This document shows positions 32,519-45,224 of a stretch of 64,000 nt of DNA, in pieces. The DNA comes from Eretmocerus hayati (lineage: Eukaryota; Arthropoda; Insecta; Hymenoptera; Aphelinidae): NCBI GenBank assembly GCA_029851415.1, contig CM056741.1, positions 146,990,522-147,054,521 of the forward strand, given 5' to 3'. The stretch's first letter is position 1. Every line of letters begins with the position of its first letter. The position numbers and the translations under genes were made by a program. Below the pieces are notes generated by a model. The model was not told the origin of the DNA and made no database searches. It saw only the letters and a list, made by a program, of their open reading frames with translations.

Positions 32519-34867
32519 GGTTGCCGATGTCACCCACACTTACTGGTGTCAAGTTTGGTCAATCACTGATGAGCTGATCTGAGTAGTAGCGATTCTGCGA
32601 GTTGTATGAAAAAGTCGTTGTCCTGATGCGAGCATTCAAACCGCTTGATGAGCGCACTAGATTAAAACAGGTGAGGAGGTGGGAGTACGCATTGTCAACA
32701 ATATGACTGATAGAGCAGAGTTTGTAATGAATAAGGTCCGATTCCTGACGCAACTGATTCACGACTGAGCAAATTTCCTCAAGCAGTTAGATTGAAATGA
32801 GGAAAAAAAAGACAGAAAAAAAATTTAATGAATTTACGCAATTTTTACGGTTCCAGTACTCACATCAGAGAGACACAAGGAAATGGTCAAGTAATTGATC
32901 TTCAGATGAATTGGAAAGTTAACGAGTTTAATTGAGCTATCCTTTCAGACTGGATTCAGTGAATTTCGGCCCACAGAATCTCCATACCTCTTTCATGATA
33001 ATTGATGATTGATCATCAATAATCACCGACAATTCAATTTATTTTGGCGAGGTCCCCAGAATTTTTTGACCTCGAAAAATCTTCTGTATAACCATATCGA
33101 AAATAATCCATACGGACTTTATGTTTTATTGAGATCAGATTTTCACTATCCAGAGTCTGAAAATGACGAATATGGATTTGGTGATAATATGCGAGCAATA
33201 TTCCTCTCTCGATTCAGTGATCATTGGCACAATCACAATCGTGGATCAAATAGAAAAATCTTCAAATATTTTTCTAGGATATGTCTAACTCTGACAGGAA
33301 TTCGAGAAAACTAATTTTCGTCGTTTATTTTGCCAAAACATACCCTAAATTATGGTTATTGCCTCAATTTTTGCTTAGGAATATCAAATCGTCCTCTGGA
33401 GGGCATTTTTTCGATCGTTAACCTGACCAATTCATGAGAGACATCATGTGTTACATTCTTCTCTCTTCAACATGAAAACAAAACAAGTCTCTTAAAATTA
33501 TCTTTATTCGTTGCTCCCACGCATCGGAATCCTACTGGCATGCAAAGAGATAGGAAGAGAAGCGATAAAAAAATATTTGATTCGAAGCGTAAAGCTGGAA
33601 ATCATGATGGAAATTTTGAAGTTTAAATAACATAAGCCCACACTCTTTTTTTGTCAACGATGAAAACATCAATTTACTAGATATTATTCGGCTACCAGAT
33701 TGAAACATCCATAATATTTTCTCGAGATCTGCTCATACATTGAATGATGTAAAATTCTTTTACACTAGTTAATGAAATTAATAGCATCATGTGAGAGATA
33801 ATGAAGGTGCGTCCCAGAAATAGACGTTAAATAAGATTAGAATTCGTCACTGTGATTATAGTTCGTCACGCCCGTGGAATTACAATGGATCACGAGTTGA
33901 AAGATTATCCGCATGGATTTCCTTATTTTGACAAGCGAGATGACTGCTGCTCTACAAAATATTTTTACGTCAATAAATGGAAGGTGTGCGAGAATGTGAT
34001 GAGCTATTATTAACATGTAAATAGCTGGTTCATCTTTAATTATACCATAGATTTCCATCTAAAATGCATATTAACATGAATAGCACTTCCGTTACGTTTC
34101 GAATCGTTATTCTTTCGAACTTTTGAAGTGTGCAGAAGGAAGTACGAGAAAACTATCATTCACAGTCGTGCCGTACTTTCAGTACAAAATATCGTTCAGG
34201 AAGAGGGAGGTATTGATTTCAGGATTATTAAAGATATTTTTTGTACATAGCCACTCATAAATTCCAGAATATCTCACATGTTGGACTCCGGTAAAAGTTT
34301 TTATTTCTTGATGGAGAAAGGTTAAAGAACCTGATTAGAGTAGTATTTCACGTAGTAGATATCTAGGACATCTAAAATGTGGACTCAAATTCGTTGGATT
34401 TCTTGGAAATATTTCTAGCAAGAGACATGATATCACAGCTATTCAAAAGAAAATTCGGTGAGTCTCAATGATAGGGGCTGAGAAAAAAGCTGAACAATTC
34501 AAGCAAAAATTCAAATTTTATTAAAAATGTTTGATTAATGTGTGTGATTGCGATATGGATTTGTTTATCCAACTTGTAAGCAAGTATTTCGTTATGCAGT
34601 TTCACCCATGCATGATCTGTGATAGGCATGCATATGGATAGTTTTCGAGGGTATACGCTCATAGTGCGCGCTTACGTGATTCCCCGCGTTTATTCACTCA
34701 TCCATCTATTTAGATAGTTTGAAAATTGAAAGATACGTAGATACTAGATTGAGCCCACATTGAGAATGTAAGTCAGACTTATTCTTCTGGGAAATTTCAG
34801 AAGAATTTGAAAAATTGTCCTAAACATTTGCCACGAAAAGAAAATGAGGCACAGTGGTTTGTTTCTC
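32519..34867. other. 5' flank of antiporter gene B
   Basis: The promoter and any 5' untranslated exon of gene B should lie here, but no confident TATA or initiator was found. Small open frames (33009-33314, 33837-34058) carry no known motif. Confidence 0.45.
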
Positions 34868-37215
34868 TTTTGCTTTCTCTAAAGAGAAAGCTTTGTTTTC
34901 GGTCTAGCAAATTTTTGATCAATTTTTTCATTCAATCCAATATTTTCTTCAACAAAATTTCTCTTATCGAGAAAATGCTTCAACCATCTTGTTCCTCTCG
35001 CCAAAATCTAACGATTGTAAGTAACCAATTTTCTTCTCATATCCTCCAAAACTTTCCAGGGACACATCTCTCCGTCCCTTTGCCTGTGTATATATGTGTG
35101 TGTGTATGTGTGTTGTCTTTTTTGCGCTACGCTTTCTCTTCTACATTCCACTTTATTGATTTTTGCTTTTCTATGAGTTGTGCAGAATCACTCGAAGATG
35201 AGACCAGTGATTTGGCTGCTCTCCCCTCCAAACCGAAATTCATTTAGAGGTTTTTTGAGGTAAAAACGCTAAAATTGTTTACTTTCATAGTAAAATATCT
35301 TTTTCTAACTTGATTTTTCGGCAATTTGGGTTACCTAGAGTATGGGTTTTTCGGCTTAATCTATTGATTGGCTAGTACCGAAATTCTATTTAATCTCCAT
35401 AAGCCTATATCTTTACAGAAGACGAAAATTTTCAACAAAAACTCCATTTTGAGCATATTGAAACCAATTGTATCAAAATTCCCTTTCAACCAAGTTACAG
35501 ACTTTGCTAAAAAAAACCTCAGTTTAGATAGCCCAAATCTCCCTAACTAGCTTCCTTAAAAAACAACTCAAAATATACAAAAATATTTTTGTCAATATTC
35601 ATACTTTCCTCATATCTCCCACACAAACGAATCCATTCAAATTTTGATAAACTAAGTTGATATTTTTTCGTTATTCTAAATTGATTGGTTGATACCGAAT
35701 TTTTCCAGAATTCGTTTTAATACAGTCAAAATTAAATTCTTTCTCTGAGAATTTAACATTTTTCAAAAGACTCCATTTTTATCATCTTTATACCAACTAT
35801 AGAAAAATTTCGCCTCAACCAGACGATATAGCTTACATAAAAAACCCTAGTGTAAGTCATCTGAATTCCTTTAAAAGGGAATCTTGTGAAAATAACTCAA
35901 AACACGATGGAAAAATTCCAACTAAAATTCATTTTTTGCTCATATCTCCCTCTATAACTAATTTCTCCACCTTTTAATAAACCAGAGAAATGCTTTTCAT
36001 CATTCCACATCAATTGGTTGAAACCGAATTTGATTCAACTACGTTTGTACCCGATTGAAATCCAATTCTCCTTCCAAAAATCAAAATCCCCTTGAAGAAT
36101 TCCATTTCCATCATTTATAAACCAACTGTATCAAAACTCCGCCTCAACCAAACGATTGTTTTTGTATGTTATGTACGTGTATGTATAATATGAGGTGAGA
36201 ACGAAGTGGATTGAACCACAGGGAAAATGGAACTAAGGTAAGTGTACCCAACTTGCCTCTGTACCCAACTTGCCCCCATATGCCGATCTCAGGAATGGGC
36301 GCTCGTTGACCTTCCCGCAATTTTTTTTTACGTTTGTTATGTTAAAATATGAGAAAACACGTAGTTCTCATCGACCTCGGATCATTTCTACGTTCTCCAG
36401 AAAATATAAAGTGAGTTTTCCATTTTTCGTGTTTGCACGGCTACGAAATCGAGGAGGAAATCGTGTTCACTAAAACCGGTGCCAATTTATTTTTATTCGA
36501 CCAATCTTGACGTACCTTAGCGCATTCGATTCCTTGTCTCAAGACCTTCAAAATCCGCTCTTCAGGGTTGCAGAACTCTGATTTGGAGCGATTTTATGTA
36601 CAAAACACGAAGATGGTTTGAGAATCAAGAAGGCCGACATCGGAGTGTACCCAACATGCCCCCATATGGTTATCTCGGAAAGGCGTGCAGTATGGCTTTT
36701 TTCACCACTCAGAACGTGTTGATCACGTCAAAATAGGTCGGAAACGATGTCTTGGGCCAGCTAAAAGCTATAAATGTCGCTGCATGGTAATCAAAACGCA
36801 TCAAAGCGATTCTATTCACTTCATCGCCGATTTACATTGTTTTAAATGATGGGGGCAAGTTGGGTACACACTTTTGTAAACTCTCAAAAATCACCTTTTG
36901 GGAGAATTCAAACAGCTCGGCTCTACTATATCCAAATTGGACGTATCTTAGCTCATTTTAAAGGTCTTAAGACAAGCTTTAAAATGAGCTAATGTACGTT
37001 GGAAAATATGGGGATGGGCCAAAGTTATTAAGAAAATGGCTTAATGGGGGCAAGTTGGGTACACTTACCTTATTCCCCGGGAATTCCAATCACGATTTTG
37101 GAATTTGATCAGTTTTCCAAATTTATCATTAGTTTGAGTGATCATCTAAGACTATTTCGCTAAGAGAAAGCATTCTGCTAATCTCTTTAAGCAGCGTATT
37201 TTGTTGCTATCCTCA
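34868..37215 (-). repeat. Right member of the inverted repeat pair flanking the antiporter locus, interrupted by a MITE
   Basis: It is the reverse-orientation counterpart of 4070-5773: TTTTGCTTTCTCTAAAGAGA (inner end), GTGTGTATGTGTGTTG, AATCACTCGAAGATGAGACC, the GATACCGAATTTTT blocks, and GCTAATCTCTTTAAGCAGCG (outer end). About 1.5 kb remains after removing the MITE at 36236-37070. The frame at 34807-35247 runs through the repeat and is not a gene. Confidence 0.75.
36236..37070. mobile_element. Mariner-type MITE, intact TIRs and TA target duplication
   Basis: The left end AGGTAAGTGTACCCAACTTG and the inverted right end match perfectly over at least 22 bp, and both are flanked by TA (36234-36235 and 37071-37072), the duplication made by Tc1/mariner-type transposases. 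The motif GTACCCAACTTGCCCCCAT recurs inside at about 36259, 36654 (as CAACATG) and, inverted, at 36847. 835 bp, non-coding. It interrupts the right flanking repeat, so it is younger than that repeat. Confidence 0.8.
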
Positions 37216-39103
37216 CATTCTCTGACTTCTTTCCTTCTGTCTTGCACGTAGTTTTGGAATAAAACAGTATCTCATTTTTATGGTAAATCGATAAATTCTT
37301 GATCAAGTTCAACTTGCAACCCTTCTTCCTCTTCTACCCTAGCGCTTTCGCTTCGGCAGCCTATTATCAGTCGAGTTTGTAGAGAATCATCGGTATCTCG
37401 ATTCCGTCTTTCATTGTTGCCGGTAATCTAGACTTCTTTTCCTTGATAACACTGATTTGCAGTAATTCTCTTGATCACTGCTCAAATATCCTAGATATTA
37501 GGAAAGTTTAACACACTGTTTACTAAATCTGTTCTTGCATCGGTTCACCATCAGAAAACGTGGCGCTAAGACTAAAACTTGACAATACCCAAATTGTTCC
37601 AGGATCCAACCCTTGAGCACTGTTGACTCAAATACTCGACGGATCGCAGCACTGTTCCCGTACTATTCACCCCGTTTGCTCGAAGATGGCTAAGCGCGAC
37701 TTACAGTACGTGTGAAATTGAATTCTTTCAAAAGCTAAGATTCACATTTGAAAGATAAGATAATCACTTGTAAATCTGATCACAAATGTGAGGATGAGCC
37801 CATGGCTGCAGTCATTGAAGGTAAAAAAAAACAATTCCATGGTTGTGGCTACACTGAAAGGAACAATTTGTCTGTAAAATCTGTAAAAATACTTGGGTAG
37901 TGAGTTATAAGTTTGCTCGATCAAAATCTTACAATCTATACGGAGGGTATGATAAAATTGAAGTATACATATTTACAGGGTGTAACAAATATACACACAC
38001 TCGAGATCTACACTCAACGATCAAAGTTTACTTGAGATGCTGGATCGATTTTCGTGTGAGTTCCAAAGTTCTATGCCCGTGGCCTGTTTCGATGGCTGGT
38101 GCAAAATTAAAGATCTCGGAATGGCTTTTTGAAGATGAGTGATTGCCGCAAAGGATTTCTCCAGCCCTTTTACCAGGCTCGTGATTGGAAGAGCAAAAGT
38201 ACGATCGAGATACCATCGAGATCATTGTAATTTTTTGGCCAAGAATATTGAACCGTCTCTATTTTCCAAGAGTATACTTACACATTTACACAAATCTGTG
38301 AGACATTCACGACTGGGATGATAAACGTAATGGGCATAAAAATGGGGTATCCCCATTTTTTTATATACTAGCGAAATTGAACAATGACTGTGTTGAGTAC
38401 TCGATAATTTGGGCTAGTGCCTCTGATGATTTTTCTTGCTAGCGAATTTAACTCAGACGTACAAAAGTATTGGTCTTCACGTTCATATGAGTAAACTATT
38501 CTAGAAAGATCATCAAAGCTTCACAGAGGATCGTAAGCAAATTGCCGCATGAGGGGGGATACTGAAGATTTTTCATCCACATATCAAGTAGTGATCGTAT
38601 CACGTATTCTCGTACGTGATGATGACTGTCTAATTTTCAAAATCATTGTTCAAAATCTACAGATTCATTGAAATTTCACAAATGATCACAAATTTTACTT
38701 AAACAAAACTTGAGCAGTATCGCATCAGTATTTCCGCGGTACTTTGGCGGTACTTTGGCAGTATTTGGTCAGGACTTGAGGAACCTTTGCCGGACTTGTA
38801 ATTATGTCAAACATCTATGGTCCCAAAATACATTCTAATAAAATTAATCCCTCTTTACCAGCAATGAAAACAATTGTATGCCCATCTGAATTCAATGACA
38901 TCTGATTTATGTTATAAAAACACTATCACCTGTTTTGTCTGATAGGCACCACGAAGATTTTCATTATGTTATTATACGTTTTATTGCACTTCACGGAGCT
39001 GAAATTTTGTCCACCCTAGATCTAGTTCTACGACCATTTTCTGTTGCTTCCGAATTATAGCATCCGGTTTTGCGGGATACATCGCGTTGGTGATATCTTT
39101 GTT
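37216..39103. other. Intergenic stretch, nothing supported
   Basis: No open frame above background, and no structured repeat that I can define. Confidence 0.45.
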
Positions 39104-41652
39104 CCCTGTGAGAAAGTTTACCGTATAGGCTTACGGGGAAAATATCGGAATGCGATCATAACTCACGATCGTAATCCGAACATAACTTTACGGAGTTTTT
39201 ACGCTCTCATTATGCTGTGGATGCATTGTGCGTGTTGGAGCGTGCATACCTAACCTCAGCTGAGTTACTCAGCTGGCTGTCGGGCGGTGTCGGCCAGTGT
39301 CAGATGCTGAGCTCGTTGCAGCATGAAATGTACAAGAGCTGGTCGATTCAATCTAATTGTTGATTGAAATTTGGTTAGTTCAGTGCAGTTTAGTGATTGT
39401 TGGATTAGCGACGAACTTGGTAGATCTAACATGTAACGTTGTATCACCGCCCCGAGGTTATCAATTTGTTAGAGCATTCCGTTGTGAAGGCTTCGCTTTG
39501 ATATCGATTCACTTTTTCCAACAAGTGAAATTTTCTATTGTAATATTGATGAATCGGCTGTGTGTGATAAAAGTGCTCCCCGGCTTCATTTGAAGCACTC
39601 AGTTCAAAATAATTTGTATCACAGAAAACCACAGAGTGCTGTCATATTATCAGAAAAAGTGTTGTCTTAACTTGTTTAACTTGTCGCAGCTGGCTATTCG
39701 ACAATTCAGATTTTATCGGCTTATAGGTGAATCAAGGGCAGGATCATAATAGAGTTACAGTACCCTGCAGAAAAAATGGAACACGGATACCTTTACTGAA
39801 ATAGCTATCATTCCGACGCGTTTGGGTTTACAACAATTTTCCAAAAAGCACTTGAAAGATGAGAAAAAAATCTATCAAATTATGTGTTTCAAAGATTTTT
39901 TGGTCGAAATTTCGTGCCTTGAATTGACACTTAAAATTGGAAAAATCCTCATTTCAATTAACCACCCTACATTTTTATGCAAGTCATGCTGGCGTAAAAA
40001 TTCTTGCAGGGTTTTGTAGTACTTTTCAAGAACTTCAAAATCTTTTTTTGAACGTTGTTTTACGATGTTTTACACCCGAGTTACAAGCGATCTCGTAAAA
40101 AGAATTTTGTACTTGTTGAGGGTAACAAAAATACGGAAAAGGTCATAATCTACGATTTTGACGTAAGATCTTCAGAATCTTATGAAATAGTCGTCGGGTT
40201 CATGCCAAAGATTGGTCAAAAGTACTTCCGCACAACTCAACCCGTACAAAATTCTTCCTACGAGATCGCTTGTAACTCGGGTATGAAAAATCGCAGAACA
40301 ACGTTCAAGAAAAGATTTTAAAGGTCTTGAAAAGAACTACAAAATCCCGCAAGAATTTTTACGCCAGCATGACTTGCATAAAAATGTAGAGTAGTTGATT
40401 GAAATGAGAATTTTTCCAATTTTGAGTGTCGATTCAAGGCATGAAATTTCGATCAAAAAAATCTTTGAAACACATAATTTGATAGATTTTTTTCTCATCT
40501 TCCAAGTGCTTTTTGGAAAATTGTTGTAGACCCGAACGCTTCGGAATGGTGGCTGTTTTAGTGAATGTATCCGCGTTCCATTTTTTCCGCAGGGTACTGT
40601 AGTTTTGTCAATATCCCGATTCATCGTATTTAATAATATTCTGATTACTTGCATTCCACTTAATTAGAGCAGATTGATAATATTGTGAGCTATTCATAGT
40701 ATTGACCCTTTAGAAGGATTGTTGACTGAATCTTTCGTTGACTCATTTGGGCGAATGATAGCTCTGTCTTTCACAATGAAGAATCATATTATTCAAATAG
40801 TTAATATGAGGGAGAGGATCCTCATCTTGATTGAGTTCTCTTTCTCTTTTTGGTTATATACATTTTCCTCCAAGCAAAAACATGCCAACCGATCATACTC
40901 AAAGTTGAGAGAACGCTTAGAACTGTTTAATCAGATTTCAAGATCTGCAAAGGGCAACATTATTCCATAGAATCATTTTTTGTGCAAAGGTGAAGAATTT
41001 TCATAAGATACCATTCAGTGAACAAATGAGCGGAGGAAGATTGCACACAGCAGAAAAATTGATCAGGAAAGAAGAGGCTACTTGTCATTCATGCGCTTGA
41101 GTGTCAGCACTTGATATTGATCTTTATATGAGCAATTCACGTGTCATCTTCTATATCTGAACATTAATTTTCATCTCTTGAGTATGAGATACTGTCAATC
41201 AAATTTTGACAATTGATAAGAAAAAGATATTTAATGAGTTCTAAAAACAGGGATGTCAATGTCAATGATTTACATTTATTAGAATTCTCTTTGATCAAAT
41301 ATATGGGAATTCTGTGGACGTTTGTTAAGTAGATTTCAAAATATTAGTGATACGGAAAGGAGGACCAATTCGTAACTTGGGGTGGGGAAACTATCCCTGA
41401 TCCCTTTTACAAGATCTTGTTTTAAATTTCAAAAATGACCATGCAGCGTTCTCTTGAATTATTCCAAAAGTCCACAAATCATTCTAATCATTGGAATCCA
41501 ACAGTAGAACTCATCAGTAAGAACATCGTGACTCCCTAATGTACGTTTCCATGACATCGTAATTCTCCCCTAAGGTTACGATCGTATTACGACCATACAT
41601 CGTAAATTATGGTCGTTTTACGATCATAATTCTGGATAACTTTCTCACAGGG
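39104..41652. mobile_element. 2.5 kb element bounded by perfect 15 bp inverted repeats
   Basis: CCCTGTGAGAAAGTT at 39104-39118 is exactly inverted at 41638-41652. Just inside both ends are clustered TTACGATC/GATCGTAA motifs (39150-39185 and 41575-41620). No transposase frame is visible and no clear target duplication, so the boundary call is moderate. A palindromic mariner-type MITE (39758-40599) lies inside. Confidence 0.5.
39758..40599. mobile_element. Palindromic mariner-type MITE with TA target duplication
   Basis: It begins CAGTACCCTGCAGAAAAAAT and ends with the inverse, and is flanked by TA on both sides. Arms of about 340 bp pair nearly throughout, leaving a loop of about 150 bp around 40130-40230. 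Opposite-strand frames at 39822-40019 and 40337-40654 encode nearly the same peptide only because the arms are copies. Confidence 0.85.
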
Positions 41653-41712
41653 TTTGAAGGGCGGAGAAAATGTGATCAAAGCAATGTTTGTTCATGCATT
41701 TTCAACTTTTCC

Positions 41713-42009
41713 TTGAAATTATTAACAGTTCGCTGCAAGAGACTACACAACAATGAACTCGACAGACTGTACCGGACTCCGCGAATAGTACAAATGATCA
41801 AAATTCAACGAGCCAGGTGGGCGAGACACGTAGCCAGGATGGGAGAGGGTAGAATGACTCGCGAAGTCACGGAAAGTCATGTAAAACTTCCAAGATCACC
41901 GGGTCGACCTTGGATACGATGGAATGATAAGGTATGGGAAGACCTGTCGGAAGTAGGGTGCAACAGAAGGGAGTGGACAGTACAAGCACGAAACAGGTCT
42001 ATATGGTGA
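41713..42009 (+). pseudogene. 3' remnant of a LINE (non-LTR retrotransposon) ORF2
   Basis: The translation contains ELDRLYRTPRIVQMIKIQRA, then RWARHVARMGEGRMTREV and a GRPWIRWNDKVWEDLSEVGC block. This is the characteristic C-terminal region found after the reverse transcriptase domain in many insect LINE proteins (consensus-like RWLGHV.RM and GRPR.RW.D...DL). The polymerase and endonuclease parts are absent, so this is a 5'-truncated fragment. The frame ends TGA at 42007-42009. Confidence 0.75.
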
Positions 42010-45000
42010 CAATACGCCGATGTGTTGAGAAGAACAACCTGAAAACCCATTCCCCCTATGGTCGCGGAGGCGAGAGCGTACAAGTGGGGAGCGGGCCTCT
42101 CCATCAAGAACATCAGAATGCAGCTGCGTACCAATCCTTAATTTCGCCTAATAGACACGACCACCCCCTTGGCTGCTTCCATCCAACTCTTCAGTGGCCA
42201 AGGGACGTGGTTGCGGCCAGTGGTCTCCGGCCTTACGCATTCTTGGCGAGCATCTTACCTACTAGATGATGTCTGCTGCATATGTGACTCCGTGGTATAA
42301 GTAGTGGTGCCTTATTTGAATACGAGGCAGTCATAGCTTACATTCGGTCCACCTAGTGCTCACGGGTCTTTGCTATAGTTCTCCTACCTCATTAAATCCA
42401 TTTTAGAAAATCCCGCAAATCGGACGATATATAATCTCAAGAATAGTCTTATAGGTTTTTGATCAATTTTATTATTCTACATTCTTATCATTTTGATAGC
42501 TCAAATCTTGGGAGATCAAACGATTCCCATCACACAAGAGTAGAAATACCTTTGAATTTAGAATGGACAGCTCAAATGATTCCAGAGCATGCATAATATA
42601 ACCAGACACATTTTCATCTCGAACGCATAAAAGCTCAAGACGCGTGGTGAGCGGGCTCTTTGTACATCGTTGGTCAGCTAATCCGAGGTACTTTCCCAAG
42701 CCAGCGTAGCGGAGATCAGACGCAACAGACGGTGCAGCGTATTGCAAAGTGCGCAAGCAAAAGGTACGCGGCCTCTCAGCTTTTCTCCAGCTTACGAGCT
42801 TTTCTCGGAATAATAAGCGCGATGCAGTCGGCAAAGGCTGTTGCGCTTCCTTTTTGCTCCACATACGCTTGGCAATCATACATCATGCATCCGATCTTTC
42901 ATAGCTACTTCACACACTATAACACTGCCGACTCGATTATTCGTTCTGACGTCGACGTACGTGTGTTCAAAGGAACGAAAGAGAGAGCTTTCGCACTCTG
43001 ACGGAAACTACACGTATGTATGGGTATATACTTGTGGCTGCGGTCTGCAACAAATCGTATTTTCGCATTTTGAACTCGCTAGCTCGACTCGAGAGCACGC
43101 CGGGCCGCTTAGAAAAATCAATCTGCTTTGGAGCGGGGCGTGGCGCTCTAGCCCTATAACTCGCTTACAACGCCTCTTTTCCGCACTCTTTCTCTTTTCT
43201 CCCTGTATATCTTACACTTGCGCCGAGGTTGCAAGCACTGAGACTTGCGCACTTTCTAACGCGATTGTTTTATTTATACGGTAGCAGTAAAACGTTCAAA
43301 GTGTTACGTTCGGCAAAGGTATTTTCCACGCTGGAAAATCGTTGTACACTCGCATTTTTGAAAATTTCAGAATATGGGTAGCTTCAAATTCATCAGTGGT
43401 CTCTTGTTTGATGGGGTCGTAATTGGGGGAAAATGGATTACTCGACGAGAGTAAACTTTTTTGAAAATTGCGAGTGATGAAGAATCCTGATATACCATTA
43501 AGAGTAAGTAGTAACAGCCGGATTGGGTCAGACACGTTTGAGATGTTGCCCGGCTGCGCGGGAGCGAGCGTGTAGAAAACTTTTGCTATGTTTCTCGATA
43601 AAGTTTGCATTATTAAAATGAGAATAAAGTTTGCGCGCAGCGCGCAGAATCAAGTTGCCCAAGTTGGCTAATCTACCAAGATGTAGCGCCCGATTCAGTT
43701 CCAGAAGAAATTGTTCTTCTCTCGTCCTCGTCCTTTTCTCGCCTTCTTCTTTCCGAGATCACGCTCCACCAATAGCTCATACACCTAAAAGTTTTTTTAC
43801 ATACGAGCTATGGTAAGCGAATGTGTGCTAGTGAAGTCGAGAAAAATGTCAGGTATATGACGTCGCAGGCTTAGAATGTAGACGAAGTTCCATTTTTATC
43901 CGAGTATTTTCGAAAATATCGAATTTTTCACGAAAATATTCGATAAATTGGGACCTACATTCGAAGCATCGACCAGGCGAAGGGCAATCTATTAGATTAT
44001 ATGTCTGTGCAAGCTTTTGCTGAATCGAGCACTCTACAAGCTCTCGAGTGAAAAGCAAAAAGGGCAGCGTTTCATCGAAAATACGTTACAGAAGCACTTC
44101 GAAGCATCAGACTTTGCTTTGCTACGGCCGCTAGATACCATGAATTGAAACTTCAAACAGCACAGAGAGCTTACCTTCTGCTCGTACAGCTCTCGAGAAT
44201 CTGTGAAAAACTTGACTCTTTTATATAGATAGAAAAAAAAAAAAAATAAATAAAAAACCAACAGAGTGCGGCTTCTTCGGTCTCCCATTTCTCTTCATGA
44301 AGCTCTCTCGCTCCCTGGTTGGCAAGTATAGTTCGACCACGAACGAGAGAAAAATAGCCGGAATCGAATAGTTCCCGCGGGAGATTCGAATTATATAGAA
44401 CATCTGCGCTCGATCAAGCCTGACCAAATATTAACCACAGCCGGCAGGCTAAAGGCCATTATCTACGCGGTAACAGACGCTATATTTGCGGGCGCCGAGT
44501 CATTAATAGCGCCCCGCGCAAACCCGCTCGCGAACGTCGCATAAACGTTGAAATTCCTCGCATCTTACGCCTCGAGGCTGCCACAAGAGCAACCCAGAAG
44601 TGCAATACAGAGCAAGAATCGTTGGAAGCACGTGTGTCCCTTTCTAATTCGCACCCTATGTACATACTTTGGTTAGATTGTGTATTTGATACAAATAGGG
44701 TATGTGTGTATTGAGTTATATATGTGAGCTACTCGGCGGTGATATGGGTGATACGGTTGATCTTTTGGTATTACAAGTTTGAGCTTGGCGCGTTTGAGAC
44801 ACGACGTGTACGAGAAGCATCAGATAGCGCACACAGTCTTTGGCGTGTATGTGATTCGAGTACATACCTCTTTAGTAAGAGCGATGTTTGCCCCAGCTGC
44901 GGGCGCGAAAACGCTTGCAGTGGCAAACCAAGATCAAGACTTATAGTTTGTCGAGGTTCAGACAAATATCCTTATAGACAAGGATATATTGTGAAGCTGG

Positions 45001-45185
45001 AGGCTCTCTTGAGGATGCATTGAGTATCTAGTCTTCAGGGGCTAGAGGCATTGGAAAAGAGAGCGAAAAACGTTTAGACCATTGCTGGGCAGTGTGTACG
45101 AGTGAAGAAAGTGCTCGAGCGATTGTGGATCAGAGTACTTTTAGTCTTACTGAATGAATCGAAGAAAAAAGGAGAAAAACGACAG
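42010..45185. other. Intergenic stretch, GC-richer, no supported gene
   Basis: The frames at 42472-42879 (minus), 42660-43001 and 42841-43284 (plus) overlap one another and show no family resemblance or splice pattern. An A-run at 44227-44260 is simple sequence. GC content and CG frequency rise from 42.6 kb on, as may happen upstream of a gene. Confidence 0.4.
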
Positions 45186-45195
45186 GGTGTGCGCG

Positions 45196-45224
45196 ATATA
45201 TATAGTGTGCGGGTTGCTCAGACG
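45196..45224 (+). promoter_or_regulatory. Possible core promoter upstream of the receptor-like gene
   Basis: A TATATATA run (45197-45204) is followed by an initiator-like CTCAGAC with A at 45220. The spacing of about 24 is shorter than the usual 30 or so, and there is no transcript evidence. It is the best plus-strand promoter candidate ahead of the exon at 48554, but weak. Confidence 0.2.

Noticed and set aside
34807..35247. Plus frame of 146 codons with a hydrophobic middle
   Set aside because: It lies across the right flanking repeat, whose inverted partner at 4-5.8 kb does not keep the frame open.
40061..40321. 88-codon plus frame at the centre of the palindromic MITE
   Set aside because: It is built from the inverted arms and loop of a non-coding element; no transposase catalytic motif is present.
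42472..43284. Overlapping frames of 113-147 codons on both strands
   Set aside because: They overlap each other in several registers, have no recognised motif and no consistent splice sites; most likely chance in GC-richer DNA.
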